Shown here piece after piece: positions 20,641 through 32,672 of a stretch of 64,000 nucleotides of DNA. Position numbers and translations under genes: made by a program. Source of the DNA: Bretschneidera sinensis (taxonomy: Eukaryota; Streptophyta; Magnoliopsida; Brassicales; Akaniaceae); assembly GCA_023935145.1 (NCBI GenBank), contig CM043702.1:102799588-102863587 (forward strand), written 5' to 3'. Under the pieces are notes generated by a model, which saw only the letters and a list, made by a program, of their open reading frames with translations, did no database searches and was not told where the DNA came from. Position 1 is the first letter of the stretch; every line of letters begins with the position of its first letter.

Positions 20641-22372
20641 CAATTCATTGGTATCTCACCAGTAGCCAAATAATTCACAATATGAGCAAACCATGCTAGA
20701 GAAGTAATAGAAAGTAATTGCTCATCGGGAAAATCATCCTTGAATGGCATGTCGTCAGAGGTGTCCTCAAATGTGAGCCTCGAGAGATGGTCAGCCACTA
20801 CATTCTCTACTCCTTCCTTATCTTTGATGGTGATGTCAAATTCTTATAAGAGTAGGATCCACCGTATTAGTCATGCCTTAGCATCCTTCTTTGTAAGAAG
20901 GTATTTGAGGGCTGCATGATCTGTGAAGATAAGAATAGCATAACCAATTAAATAAGCACAAAATTTTTTCAAAGTAAATACTACAGCTAGCAATTCTTTT
21001 TCAGTGGTGGAGTAATTCATTTGAGCACTATTTAGAGTTTTACTAGCATAGCAAATGACAAAAGGTTTCTCCTCCCTTCACTGTCCAAGAACAGTACCTA
21101 CAACAAAGTCACTAGCATCACACATAATTTCAAAGGGTAAAGTCCAATCAGATGACTGCATTATGGGTGCTGAAGTGAGCTTGGCAATCAGCATTTTAAA
21201 GGCCTCTTGACAAGATTGTGTCCACTCAAATGGGGCATCTTTAACTAGGAGCGCATATAGTGGTCTAGATATATTGGAAAAGTTTTGTATGAACCTCCTA
21301 TAGAAACCAGCATGACCAAGAAAGGATCTCACATCCTTTATTGCCTTAAGCATAGGCAATTTAGAAATTAATTCTATCTTAGATTGATCAACCTCTACCC
21401 CTTAGAAGAAACAATATTTCCTAAGACAATACCTGAAGGTACCATGAAATGGCATTTTTCCCAATTTAAGACTAATTCCTTTTCCTCATAATGGATTAAT
21501 ACTCTCTCTAAATTCAATAAGCATGCATCAAATGAAGATCCAAAAACAGTCAAGTCATCCATAAAAACTTCCATGCAATTTTCAACCATATCACTAAAAA
21601 TGCTCATCATGCAACGTTGAAAAGTGGCAGGTGCATTACACAATCCAATTGGCATTCTATGAAAAGCATAAGTACCAAAAAGACAAGTAAAAGTGGTTTT
21701 ATCCTGGTCTTCTAATGCAATTTCAATTTGATAATAACTAGAATAACCATCTAAGAAACAATAAAAAGGATGACCAGCTACACGCTCAAGAATTTGATCG
21801 ATAAAAGGGAGTGGTAAATGGTCTTTCCGAGTGGCAGCATTTAATTTTCTGTAATCAATGCACATTCACCACCTGGTCACAAGTTTTGTTGGGACTAACT
21901 CTTTTAGGTCATTTTTTACCACAGTGACACCAGACTTTTTAGGAACGACTTTTGTAGGGCTTACCCATTTACTATCAGCTATGGGATATATAATTCTCGC
22001 ATCTAATAGTTTCAACACTTCATTTTTCATTACTTCTTTCATAGTGGGGTTAAGCCTATGCTGAGGGTCTCTATGAGGGCTAGTTCCTTCATCCAAATTT
22101 ATCTTATGAGAACATATCAAGGGACTAACTCCTTTTAAATCAGCCATGCTCCAACTTAAGGCTGATTTATGTGCATTTAAGGTCTGAATTAATTTCTCAC
22201 CTTGAGACTCAGACAACTTAGATGAGATAATAACAGGAAAAGTGTCACTTGGATCGAGGAAAACATGCTTTAAACCCTTAGGTAGTGGCTTCAATTCAAG
22301 TTTAGGTGCTTCCACACTTGAGGGGATTTGTTTCTCGCTTCTTTTAAGCAACTCCTCAAACTTCAGTTGCCA
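20641..22372 (-). pseudogene. Ath-C reverse transcriptase and RNase H
   Basis: Reverse transcriptase starts about 22090 (LNPTMKEVMKNEVLKLLDAR). It contains the CIDYRKLNAATRKDHLPLPF block, the active-site box EVFMDDLTVFG near 21560 and the thumb block [12 protein letters not shown]. RNase H follows with MCDASDF, STTEKELLAVVF and FTDHAALKYLLTKKD. Stops are seen at 21863-21865 (CGA to TGA before MCIDY), about 21078 (TGA) and about 20865 and 20846 (TGA, TAA). A 1-bp shift lies at about 21395. In this family the enzyme copies RNA to DNA in virus-like particles; this copy cannot be made intact. Confidence 0.93.
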
Positions 22373-23170
22373 TGTTCGAGTGCCATAATCCTGAGATTTA
22401 TCAAAAATAGCACAAATATCAATTATATCACATTTATCATTAATATAATCAAACTCAAAATTAACAAGAAAATACTCATGAGGGTCAAAATCATGAGCTA
22501 TAGAAACTCCCCTATCGATGAGTGACTCGATCATGTATAATTGGTGGTTCTTGTCCTCATCTTCGGGCTGTTTTGCAACATTGAAGATGTTCACCTCGAG
22601 GGTCATGTTTCCAAAGGAAAGCTTCATGAGTCCGTTCCTACAATTAATTAAAGCATTTGCAGTGGCAAGGAAAGGTCTACCCAAAATTAAAGGAATTTTA
22701 GAGTTAGTGTCAACAGCAGAAGTAGTATCAAGGATTAGGAAATCAACAGGATAATAAAACTTATCAATTTGAATTAAAACATCCTCTACCACACCCCGGG
22801 GTACTTTAACTGATCGGTCAGCAGTTGGTTTGATTTCTCCTAAATCCAGCTGCAAATAAATAGAAAATGGTATCAGATTTACACTAACTCCTAAATCTAG
22901 CAATGCTTGTCCAACCTCATGATTTCCAATGCTATATGCAATGGTTGGATAGCCAGGGTCCTTGTATTTGGGGGGAATCCTTTGCTCAATTAAAGCACTA
23001 ACTTGCTCTGTTAGGAATGTTGTTTTCTTTATATGGTGCTTCCTCTTAATTGTACACAAATCCTTGAGAACTTTTGCATAAGTAGGAACTTGTTTAATCA
23101 CATGCAAAATAGGAAGATTAAGTTTTACTTGCTTTAGGTTCTCTAGGATTTCATTGTTTAGGTCCAGATT
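22373..23170 (-). pseudogene. Ath-C protease region
   Basis: An open stretch (23107 to 21866, continuous with the reverse transcriptase N-terminus) holds the retropepsin-like aspartic protease. The active-site box is LLDLGVSVNLIPFS near 22890, the Athila D-L-G form. IPPKYKDPGYPTIAY lies upstream, and LGRPFLATANALI (the conserved ILGRPFL flap-side block) downstream. The enzyme would cut the Gag-Pol polyprotein. No stop occurs within the protease itself in this copy. Confidence 0.9.
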
Positions 23171-24470
23171 TTTCTTGTTTGATTTTAAGGCTTAAGGGAA
23201 TTGTGCCTTAACAGGGCTCTTGGTAACCTCAGGGTCCTTAGGCAGCTCGGCATCACTACTACCTTGAGGTTTTTTCACATCCTCAGATTTGTTTGTTGTT
23301 AGGATGTGTAATGACTTACCACTTCTTGTCACAATGGCATTTAGATCTTGTAGATTTACTTGTGCAATGTGTTGACCATGGGGTGTGGACTGAGCTTGAG
23401 AAGGGAACTTACCTTGTTCAGTCACACTCAAGGAGCCCATCAATTTGGACACTTGGCTCCTTATTTCCTTATTCTCTTCCACAACCTGTGTTATTAATGC
23501 TTCACACCTTTGGTTTGTCTTACCATGTGCCTCAATGAAAGTATGCAAGGTGTCTTCTAAAGAAGTCCTAGAAGATGAGGGTGTATGATATGGTGCAGGG
23601 TATGATCTAGGGGGTTGTGCAAGCTACTGGTTTTCAGACTTCCAGCCGAAGTTGGGGTGATTGCACCACCCCGGATTGTAGGCGTTAGAGAAGGGTACCA
23701 AAGTATTTTTGTACATGTCTAAGGCATTACATTGTTCCTCATACATCCCTCTCATATCAACAAATGTGGGGCACTCTTAAGCGGGATGGCCTACCCCGCC
23801 ACACACAAAACAAGGTTCTAAAGATTCGGCTAGATTAGCTACGTGTGTTAGTTTTGAGCCTTTAGTTTTTAATGCATCTAATTCCCTAGTGAGCATCTCG
23901 ACCTTAGTTTTTAGGTTGTCTTCTTCCTTAAGATGGTATATTCCACCACTACTTAGGTTTTCTATAGGTCGTGACCTATTAGTGCTTTCAGTAGCACTAG
24001 GTCCAGTCCAAGTGTGAGCTTTTTCAGCAAGTTTATTGAGGTACTCTATGGCCTCATCAGGATCTTTTTGCAAAAATTCGCCATTACACATCATCTCTAC
24101 AAATTGGCGCTCTCTATAGGTAAGTCCCTCATAAAAATAGCTCACTAAACACTAATTCTCATACCCATGGTGAGGACACATACTCAACAACTCCTTAAAT
24201 CTCTCCCAAGACTGATACAAAGTCTCACTGTCCTTCTGTGCAAAGGTGGAGATTTGCCTTTTTAAAGCATTGGTCTTATGTTGAGGGAAGTATTTATTAA
24301 AGAAGACTAAGGTCATCTCATTCCATGACCCAATAGATCGTGGTCTCAGCGAGTATAGCCAACTCTTAGCTTTATCCTTCAAAGCGAAAGGAAAAAACTT
24401 GAGTCTCACGATGTTATCAGTTGCATCTTGACTATGAAAAGTCGCAACTACTTCGTCAAACTCCCTAATG
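23171..24470 (-). pseudogene. gag: Ath-C gag, main part
   Basis: Continues the gag frame left of the Ath-D insertion. It has the capsid-like block LKFFPFALKDKAKSWLYS and QISTFAQKDSETLYQSWE, then a CCHC knuckle CFVCGGVGHPA.EC that has a stop inside it. The YNPGWCNHPNFGW signature and a coiled-coil-like linker (QVVEENKEIRSQVSKLM) follow. Stops: TAG after HGYEN (Trp codon in relatives), TAA in the knuckle (about 23777), TAG after KSENQ (about 23624) and TAA after AQFP (about 23192). All can be explained by C-to-T or G-to-A changes. The N-terminal part lies beyond the nested element at 33887-34207. Confidence 0.92.
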
Positions 24471-24475
24471 TGTAC
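24471..24475. repeat. Target duplication of Ath-D (left)
   Basis: TGTAC, identical to 33882-33886. It lies inside the Ath-C gag codons for NPYVH/TVHIREF. Confidence 0.96.
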
Positions 24476-25687
24476 TGTTGTGAGTTTTAAATTACTCGCA
24501 AGCACACGAGTCGTTTGCAATATAGCATTGTACAAGTGTGAGGTCGAATCCACAGGGAATTGCATTGTGAAAATATAATTTAATCTAAACTAACTTTATC
24601 TTAACCTAGTTCCGAATTTTGAATGATATTTTGGAAAACAAATTAAAACTAAACTAATTTGATTTTAAAAACTAATAATAAAAACACTAAGGTTTCCAAA
24701 TCCACCCCACCAAAGTTTAAGCTTATATGTCCTAAAAAATAGCCTATCAAAACATTCCATGAATCCAACTTACGACAAAAAACAAAGAATATCCCAATTA
24801 AACCAAAAGCATCCAATGTATCCGCTTTTAACAAATCACAAAGGAAATCCAATTTAATCGAAAACAATTTGATGTATCCATTAGATGAAAAACAAGGAAT
24901 ATCCAACAGAACAATTTAAACTCAATCAATCACAAGATTTACTCAAATAATTGACAGAACATTTATACTAAAAAATGTCAAAATTGTATAAAAAAATCTG
25001 AACTACTATGCCAAACAACGGCGAGGCTTCATCTTCAACCTTAGCTGAAGATTCTAGCCACTCATAACTATAAAGCTACAATTCATAATAAAAGTGCTAA
25101 ACATTAAACTAAAACAACTAAATAAAAAGAAATAAATAACTTTACATGGGAGAAATTCCACTCGCTAATGGGCGGCGCTTCCCCTCGTGGTAGCAAAGCC
25201 TTCGGGATCCACCAGAATGCTAACAGACGTCCACCGGTTAACACCAAAATGGCCCAGGAATTGTACACTGAATGATGAGGTCAGATGGTGTTTATATAGG
25301 GGGAGTCTTGGAGCACTGTAGGTTTTAGATTCGATGTGGGATACTGGCCCGAGTGCGCTCGATCGCAAAATGGTGCGATCGATCGTATGTCTTGTGCGCA
25401 CGATCGCATGTGCGCTCGATCGTGTGTCTGGTGCGCTCGATCACAAATGCATTGTGCTACAAACATTTCGATATGGGATTGTTGACCATGCACTCAATCG
25501 CAGCATAGTGCGATCGATCGCTATTGCTCCTGAAGCTTAACATCTCCTAAAATGCTTCATTTTCTACACAAACCTATAAAAATACACAAAACACAAAAAA
25601 GACATAAAATAAAGTGGAATACTACTAACTAAGAGCATAACAAATATAAGTTAAGGGTCTTAAATATGAAATATTTAAGACTCATCA
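24476..25687 (-). mobile_element. Ath-D 3' LTR
   Basis: From TGTTGTGAG to GACTCATCA. It includes a CpG-rich cluster (about 25354-25520) with many CGATCG cores. A polypurine tract lies immediately to the right. Short frames here, including 24649-24906 and 25165-25540, are repeated in the other LTR and are not supported as genes. Confidence 0.95.
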
Positions 25688-25702
25688 AATACCCCCAACA
25701 AG
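25688..25702 (-). other. Polypurine tract of Ath-D
   Basis: Minus strand CCTTGTTGGGGGTATT ends directly at the LTR start TGATGAG. Confidence 0.9.
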
Positions 25703-27029
25703 GATTATAAAGATAAGTTCAGTATTCATGGTATCCAAAAATTTAAGGAGCATACAAAATCATGAGATTCATTCATGAGCAAGGTTAAATAAGTCGAACC
25801 CATCTTCACAATGAATAAGAATTTAAAAGCTAATTACTTACAAGAGGCATTGTAAGACATCACAAGCTTGAATCAGTGTAAATTGAATTAGCATATACAG
25901 ATGAGGTTTCCAAATAACTTCAATGTACAAGGTAATTCAAGTCTCAAGATCCATAGAATTTCTCATCGGAAAGAACAACGATGGCATAGTTTTTATTTTT
26001 TATTTTTTATATAAGGCTCTGCTATGTTTAGTTCCCTTAAGCTTTCTAATTGACCCATGTAACGAGTATTGAGTCAATGACTCCCAAACCAGATGGTTTT
26101 AGGGCATTAGGTATAAAGACACCCCTAAGGACTTACTAACTTGAGTCAAAAAGGCTACGAAACTAAACTGACCTTAATGCTACCAAACAAAATTTTCACC
26201 TTTTGACGTGAACACTCACTGCTTACTGAGACAAGAGGTCCAGTTACTCAGTGAAAAATTTCGTAATGATCATTATGAATAAAATTCCCACCTTTCGACG
26301 TGAACACTCACTGCTTACTGAGGCAAGAGCTCCAGTTACTCAGTGGAAAGTTTATTGATGATGATCATTAGTAGTATTATTATTATATATTTTTTTTTCT
26401 TTTTTTTATGCTTTTCTATGCCCAAGTGTTTATCCAACAAGTCATCCAGTTTCAGTTAAGACAAGGAAACGTACACATTAAAATCACATGTCATACCTCA
26501 CACAATTTGTGCTAATGTGCTCGTGTGAGATTAGATCAAACATGTGAATTCTCAAAAATGCCTAAAGTAAGTAACTAAAGTTTAAACTCTATCATCAGAT
26601 CATGTGTTCAAAGTTTTAAACTCACCAATGAAATCACATCACAATTTTTCAGATCAATCAAAATTTTTAGATGAACATGAACATGCATTTATCTTTACGA
26701 CGAAAAGGCAACAAATTAGGACAAAGTGTGTGATGTGTCTCCCATATCCCCAAACTTAAATTACACATTGACCCCAATGTGTGACTAATATGGAAAGAGC
26801 TAACCTGAGATATGGAGAACTATATGGACTGGTATGGCTCATAGCATACCCCCAAACATGAACTGAAGTACGCATTGTCCCTAAAAAATAAAAACTGGAA
26901 AACAAAAAATACTGGAAACAAACATTAATCATAAAAATTAAGAAATATACAGAAAAGATAAGCTCTGGGGTGCCTCCCATGAGTGCTAAGTTTAAAGTCT
27001 TTAGCCAGACTCTCCCTAGAAAACTACAC
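25703..27029 (-). other. Ath-D 3' UTR
   Basis: Noncoding region similar to 3646-4989 of Ath-E. It contains a tandem pair (26195-26375), G-rich tracts in complement near 26746 and 26849, and the hairpin CATTGGGGTCAATG (minus strand) at 26766-26779. The stretch around 26965-26995 encodes the KLSAHGRHP-like signature found after integrase in these families. The frame at 26756-27070 is a chance overlap. Confidence 0.8.
26195..26375. repeat. Tandem repeat pair in Ath-D 3' UTR
   Basis: Units beginning near 26195 and 26287, each with GACGTGAACACTCACTGCTT and ACTGAG...CTCAGT; counterpart of 4191-4373. Confidence 0.9.
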
Positions 27030-28230
27030 TCAATCCGAGTAACTAGGATCCTCCAACAGTATCGCCTCAATGTTCGGACTCCTCAACTCCAAGAATGTTT
27101 TTAGCCTCTGTCCATTTACCTTGAAAGTATTACCATTCTTTGGATCCTCAATCTCGATGGCCCCATGAGGAAAAACCGATCGAATAATAAATGGGCCTGT
27201 CCATCGAGATTTGAGCTTGCCCGGAAAAAGATGCAGGCGCGAATTGTAAAGAAGAACTTTCTGACCCGGCTCAAAAGCTCGTCTCAAAATGTTTTGGTCA
27301 TGAGTCTTCTTCATTTGTGCTTTGTATGATCGGGCACACTCATATGCATCATTCCGCAGCTCCTCCAATTGATTGAGTTGGAGCTTTCGTTATGAGCCAG
27401 CCTTGGAAAGATTGAAATTCAGTTGCTTGATAGCCCAATATGCACGATGCTCCAATTCGACCGGAAGGTGACATTCCTTTCCGTACACAATACGATAGGG
27501 AGACATGCCAATTGGCGTCTTGAAGGCTATCCGATATGCCCACAGTGCATCAGTCAATCGCAGAGACCAATCCTTTCTACTAGGGTTCATAGTTTTCTCT
27601 AAAATATGTTTGATCTCGCGATTAGAAATTTCCACTTGTCCAATCGTCTGCGGGTGATATGGTGTGGCAACCTTGTTTGTGATGAAATACTTCTTCATCA
27701 ACTGCTCAAAAATCCGGTTGCAAAAGTGCTTACCTCCATCACTTATGATTGCTCGAGGCGTACCAAATCGAACAAAAATAGTGTCCTTCAAAAACTGGAC
27801 CACAACTCTGTGGTCATTGGTCTTGCATGCAACGGCCTCCACCCACTTGGACAGATAGTCGACAGTAACTATAATATACAAGTTGCCAAAGGAGTTTGGG
27901 AACGGTCCCATAAAATCAATGCCCCACACGTATAAAATCTCAACAATTAGAATAGGGTTGAGGGGCATCATATTCCTCCTAGAAAGACTCCCTAGCTTTT
28001 GGCAATGCTCACAAGATACACAGTAGGTGTGAGAGTCCCGGAATATTGTAGGCCAATAAAATCCACACTGCAAAATCTTTACAGCAGTCTTTTTAGCACT
28101 GAAATAGCCTCCACAAGCATGATCATGACAAAAGGCGATGACATTAGATTGGTCTGCTCAGGAATACACCTTCTGATGATCTGATCGGGACAATACTAAA
28201 ACAGATAAGGGTCATCCCAGAAAAAATGTT
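27030..28230 (-). pseudogene. Ath-D integrase
   Basis: Zinc-binding part upstream of 28073 ([17 protein letters not shown], where the conserved His of GGHF is Tyr), then [11 protein letters not shown]. The core has [17 protein letters not shown] and [16 protein letters not shown], so Asp-Asp-Glu are all kept. The C-terminal domain has KLKSRWTGPFIIRSVFPHGA and ends at the TGA at about 27030. One in-frame stop lies after NLSKAGS (TAA, about 27387). A frameshift separates it from RNase H between about 28170 and 28260. It is the best-preserved integrase core in the window. Confidence 0.93.
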
Positions 28231-29878
28231 TTACCATGGCTAAAAACTTTGATTTATCTTGTCTCCCCTAGTGCAAAGGCATGTGCCCGGTGATAAGATA
28301 GTTCACTATATCAGCAAACCATGGAACGAGATTTTGAGCAATGAGCATTAACTGCTCATCAGGAAAGGTTTTAGAAATGGGAGTGGTGGTCTCAGTGAAT
28401 TCCATAATCAATCTAGACAAATGGTCCGCAACCACATTTTCTGAACCTTTCTTATCCCGAATCTCAATGTTGAACTCTTGAAGTAGCAAGATCCATCGGA
28501 TAAGACGAGATTTAGCATCTTTTTTAGAGAAAATATACTTCAATGCTGCATGGTCCGAGTAGATAATGACTTTAGATCCTAACAAGTAGGATCTGAACTT
28601 GTCTAATGTAAAAACGACTGCTAACAACTCATTCTCAGTGGTTGAGTAATTAAGTTGTGCGTCGTTTAGAGTTCGACTTGCATAATAGATAATATGGGGA
28701 AGTTTATCAACATGCTGCCCCAAAACAACTCCAACAGCATAATCTGATACGTCACACATAATCTCAAAAGGCACACCCCAGTTGGGTGGCTGAATAATGG
28801 GTGTTGACGTCAGAATCTTCTTTAGATCCCCAAATGCTATCTTACAGTCCTCATCAAATATAAATGGGGCATCCTTTTGTAATAACTGGCACAAGGGCCT
28901 GGCGATTTTGCTAAAATTATGGATAAATCGCCTGTAGAAACCTGCATGGCCAAGAAAAGATCGAACCTCCTTCACTATACGTGGAGGTGGAAGGTTGGAA
29001 ATCAGGTCCACCTTCGCTTTGTCGACCTCAATCCCCTAATGAGATATGACATGCCCCAGTACAATTCCTTGCTTAACCATAAAATGGCACTTCTCCCAAT
29101 TAAGCACTAAGTTCTTCTCCTTGCACCGCACTAAAACCAAAGCGAGACGGTGCAGGCACTCTTCAAAGGTTGAACCAAAGACGGAGAAGTCATCCATGAA
29201 AATCTCTAAGAACCGCTCTGCCATGTCAGAGAATATACTGATCATGCATCGCTGAAAAGTAGCGGGTGCATTGCATAACCCAAAAGGCATGCGACGGTAG
29301 GCGAATGTCCCAAAAGGACAGGTAAACGTCGTCTTCTCCTGATCTTCGGGGTCCACGGGGACTTAGTTATATTCAGAATAACCATCCAAAAAGCAATAAT
29401 ACTCGTGCCCAGCCAAACGCTCCACCATCTGATCAATAAATGGGAGGGAAAAATGATCCTTCCTTGGGGCAGCGTTCAGCTTACGGTAGTCTATACACAC
29501 TCTCCACCCTGACTAAACATGAGTTGGCACCAACTCGTCGTCTTTATTCTTTACTACCGTCAGTCCGGCTCACTTGGGCACAACATGAATCGGGCTCACC
29601 CATTTGCTATCAGAGATGGGATAAATGATCCCTGCATCTAACAGCTTAATAACCTCTGCCCTCACAACCTCTTGCATAGCAGGGTTGAGCCTTCTTTGTG
29701 GCTCCCTCGATGGCTTGGCATTCTCCTCCGAATGTATCTTGCGTATCACCACCGAGGGGCTGATTCCCCTGATATCCTCAATAGTCCAACCGATAGCTTC
29801 CTTGTGCTCTCTTAGAACATCTAATAATTTCTCCTCTTGAGCCTCACCCAAATCGGAAGCTATAATCACAGCAAACAA
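28231..29878 (-). pseudogene. Ath-D reverse transcriptase and RNase H
   Basis: The N-terminal part (29878-29570) has AVIIASDLGEAQEEKLLDVL and LNPAMQEVVRAEVIKLLDAG. The palm has [16 protein letters not shown] and the active-site box [12 protein letters not shown] near 29190. The connection holds [20 protein letters not shown] and the RNase H holds [22 protein letters not shown] and [15 protein letters not shown], with the [14 protein letters not shown]-terminal block. Breaks lie at about 29570 (frameshift), 29360 (stop or shift) and 29034 (stop after VISH). Between breaks all catalytic acidic residues I can identify are kept. Confidence 0.93.
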
Positions 29879-30992
29879 TCGGCTGGACCTAGGAACTTAT
29901 ACTTAAGATTATCCGGTAAAGGCTTAAGTTCCTTCTTGGGGGGTTCAAGTGCTGCAGTTTCCTCTATCTCATTGCTTTCTTGAGGATCAAACTCCAAAAT
30001 GGCATTCACTTCCTCGAGTAGCTTATTGAAGCCCAAGTCCTCTCCAAAATGAGCAAAACACGCCTCTAGGGGATCATCAATGCTTGATTCGTCCACAGTC
30101 TCCTCAAGAATCTCCTCTATCAAGCATACATTTCTCACTTCATCATATTCCAGTGGCTGCCTAGTGATATCAAAGATGTTCAACTCCACTGTCATATTTC
30201 CAAAGGAGATCTTCATCACCTCTGTCCTACAATTGATTAGGGCGTTAGCTATGGCTAAGAATGGTCACCCTAGAATCACCGGTATTTGAATCCCTACATT
30301 CTGGACCGGCTCTGTGTCAAGCACAATAAAATCCACTGGGAATTCACTGACCTGTCAGCCAATTGAAGCGTCATGGATGTGCCCTTCAATTCTCATAACC
30401 CCAACTGCAAATAGACTGAGTAGGGTAGAAGATTCACACTCACCCCTAGATCTAAAAGAGCCCTCTCAATATGGCTGACTCCTATCGTGCAAGAGATGGT
30501 AGGACATCCCGGGTCCTTATACTTTATGTGTAGCTTGCACTGAAGGATTGAGCTTACCTGCTCGGTCAAAAATGCCTTCTTTGGGACATTCGTCCTCCTC
30601 TTGATAGTGACCAAGTCCTTTAAAAACTTGGCATATGATGGTACTTGATGGATGGCATCCAAAAATGGGATATTGATTTGGACCTGTTTGAATACCTCCA
30701 GAATTTCCTCATACTTCTCTCTATTCTTGGGCGCCTGTAGTCTGTTGGGGTAAAGTGCTCTAGGTACAAATGACCTAGGAGGGTCTTTCTTAGTAGGTGT
30801 GGCTGTAGCTGGCTCAGCATCTCTCTTCTCCTTGTTGCCACTCCCTTGCCCTTGCTGCATAGCAGGGCTCTCTTCCACTTGATTGTCCACTTGTCTCCCA
30901 GACCTTAGTGTGACAATCGACTGTACTTGTTCCTCCCCGTGCGTAGGAGTTGATGAACTCCCAACCATAAATTGTCCTTTTGGGTTAGGCAC
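29879..30992 (-). pseudogene. Ath-D protease region
   Basis: The frame 30992-30393 covers a polar linker (VTLRSGRQVDNQVEESPAMQ) and the protease N-terminus with IKYKDPGCPTISCTIG and the active-site box LLDLGVSVNLLPYS. The frame breaks after YLQLGL (about 30393). A second frame (30219-29866) resumes at MMKISFGNMTVELNIFD, so the middle of the protease is out of frame. The TLRSGR motif is typical of the gag-protease linker in Athila elements. Confidence 0.9.
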
Positions 30993-32471
30993 GGGCTAAC
31001 TGGGGAACTTCCCCTTCTCTCTCTCACCTAAGTGACTTGTAATTTGCCCTATTTGACTCTCCAGCTTGGCAATTGCTTGAGTGTTTACCATTGTTGCACT
31101 CCTTACGTCGCTCATGGATTGGCTATTCATTTTCATGTATTCCTTAATGGTGTCCTCTAGTGACTGTGAAACTAGCGTTGGTGTTTGAGTGGGAGCTTGG
31201 TAAGTAGGCAATGGTGCTGGATGGGCAGAACGACCATGACTAGGAATTTGTTGGGCAAATCTGGGAGGATATTGATTTTTATTATGAGGGGCTCCTCCCT
31301 GATTCATTGGTTAGTTCTACCTCCATGAAAAATTTGGGTGGTTCCGCCACCCTGGATTATACATGTCGGAGTACAATCCATTTGACTGCCTTCGATAGTC
31401 ATTGAAAGCATTTACTTGTTCCATAGGATACTCGGCACAAGCTGGCATTGATGGGAAATTTTGTGCTAGATGCATGGGACTAGCACAGATGGAACAACTT
31501 TCAACTTTGAATGTCTTGGCAGTATTGATGGATTGGCTCACAGTGAGAGCGCCAATCTTCTTAGTGAGGGCATCTAACTTTATCCTTAAATCAGCGTCCT
31601 CCCTAACCTCATAGATGCCTCCCCTCTTAGGAGCATGAATGGACTTATCTCGAAAGCTTGAAAAATCCCACTGCTGCGAGTTGTCGGATAACTTGTCCAA
31701 CGCCATATATGCTTAATCTCCTGTCAAACTCAAGAATGCCCCCCCCCCCATTCATAGACTCGATCATACTATGGTTGGGTTGAGTCAACCCTTGGTAGAA
31801 GAACTGAACGAGTCTCCACTTCTCATATCATGTGGAGGGCATCTGATCAGTAGCTCTTTGAAGCGCTCCCAACTCTCAGAAAATTTTTCATCCTCATCCT
31901 AAGTGAAGGAGCTAATCTCCTTTCGGCACTCATTCACTCTAGACATTGGGAAAAACTTATGATAAAATTTGCTAAGTAGGTTTTCCTAAGATGTAATAGA
32001 CCTGGGTGTGTTGGAATCCAACCATGCCCTAGCTCTATCGTGAAGAGAAAAAGGGAAGAGTCGAAGATGGACTGACTTCTCAGAGAAGTTCTGGAATTTA
32101 AATGTGGCGCAAATGTCTTTGAACTTCTTCACATGACTATAAGGATTTTCAAGATCTAAGCCATGGAATGAGGGTAAGAGTTGGATAACATGTGGCTTTA
32201 AGTCAAAGTGGGTGGCATTGGTAGGTGGCAATACTATGCAAGAGGATGAGTTAGTCGCAACGGGTGCGAACAAATCCCTAAGGGATGTAGTGGAGTCCAC
32301 GTTCCAAGCTCTAGGTTGCTCTACATGTTCAGGATGATGTGCATCCCTAAAATTCTCTCCCATCTCAATAGTCTCTCTCTCAACTAGTGCTCTTCTCTGT
32401 CTCCCAAGAGTTCTTTCTAAGTCAGGATCTAAATGTATCAAATCTAAGTTCAATGATCTCTGACCAAGCAT
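30993..32471 (-). pseudogene. gag: Ath-D gag
   Basis: ATG at 32471, about 180 bp after the primer site. The capsid-like block has IQLLPSFHGLDLENPYSHV and LRLFPFSLHDRARAWLDS and is stopped at about 31986. The frame is lost through 31985-31710, where a run of C (about 31739-31749) marks a likely slippage point. It resumes at 31706 with a CCHC-like knuckle CSICASPMHLAQNF whose last Cys is Phe, and the signature YNPGWRNHPNFSW. A further stop at 31314-31316 and one at about 30993 separate it from the linker. This would be the particle-forming protein. Confidence 0.9.
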
Positions 32472-32649
32472 ACACCAACAGAAAACAATGAGGTACTAAC
32501 CAGCAGAAACAACAGAATAAAGCAAAAATAGCAAACACACTACTCACAAAAATTAACAGTTTCTTTTTTTTTTTTTTAAAAAAATCGATAACTAACTAAT
32601 AGAAAAATAAAATCAATTCAGACAAAAAATTTTCACAAACCAAACAATT

Positions 32650-32666
32650 CCCCGGTAACGGTGCCA
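32650..32666 (-). other. Primer-binding site of Ath-D, tRNA-Asp type
   Basis: Minus strand TGGCACCGTTACCGGGG, two mismatches to the complement of the tRNA-Asp 3' end, 6 bp inside the 5' LTR. Confidence 0.9.
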
Positions 32667-32672
32667 AAAACT

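Noticed and set aside
25165..25540. Frames with AHMRSCAQDIRS-type repeats
   Set aside because: Translate the CGATCG cluster of the Ath-D LTR and recur in the other LTR; an LTR artefact.
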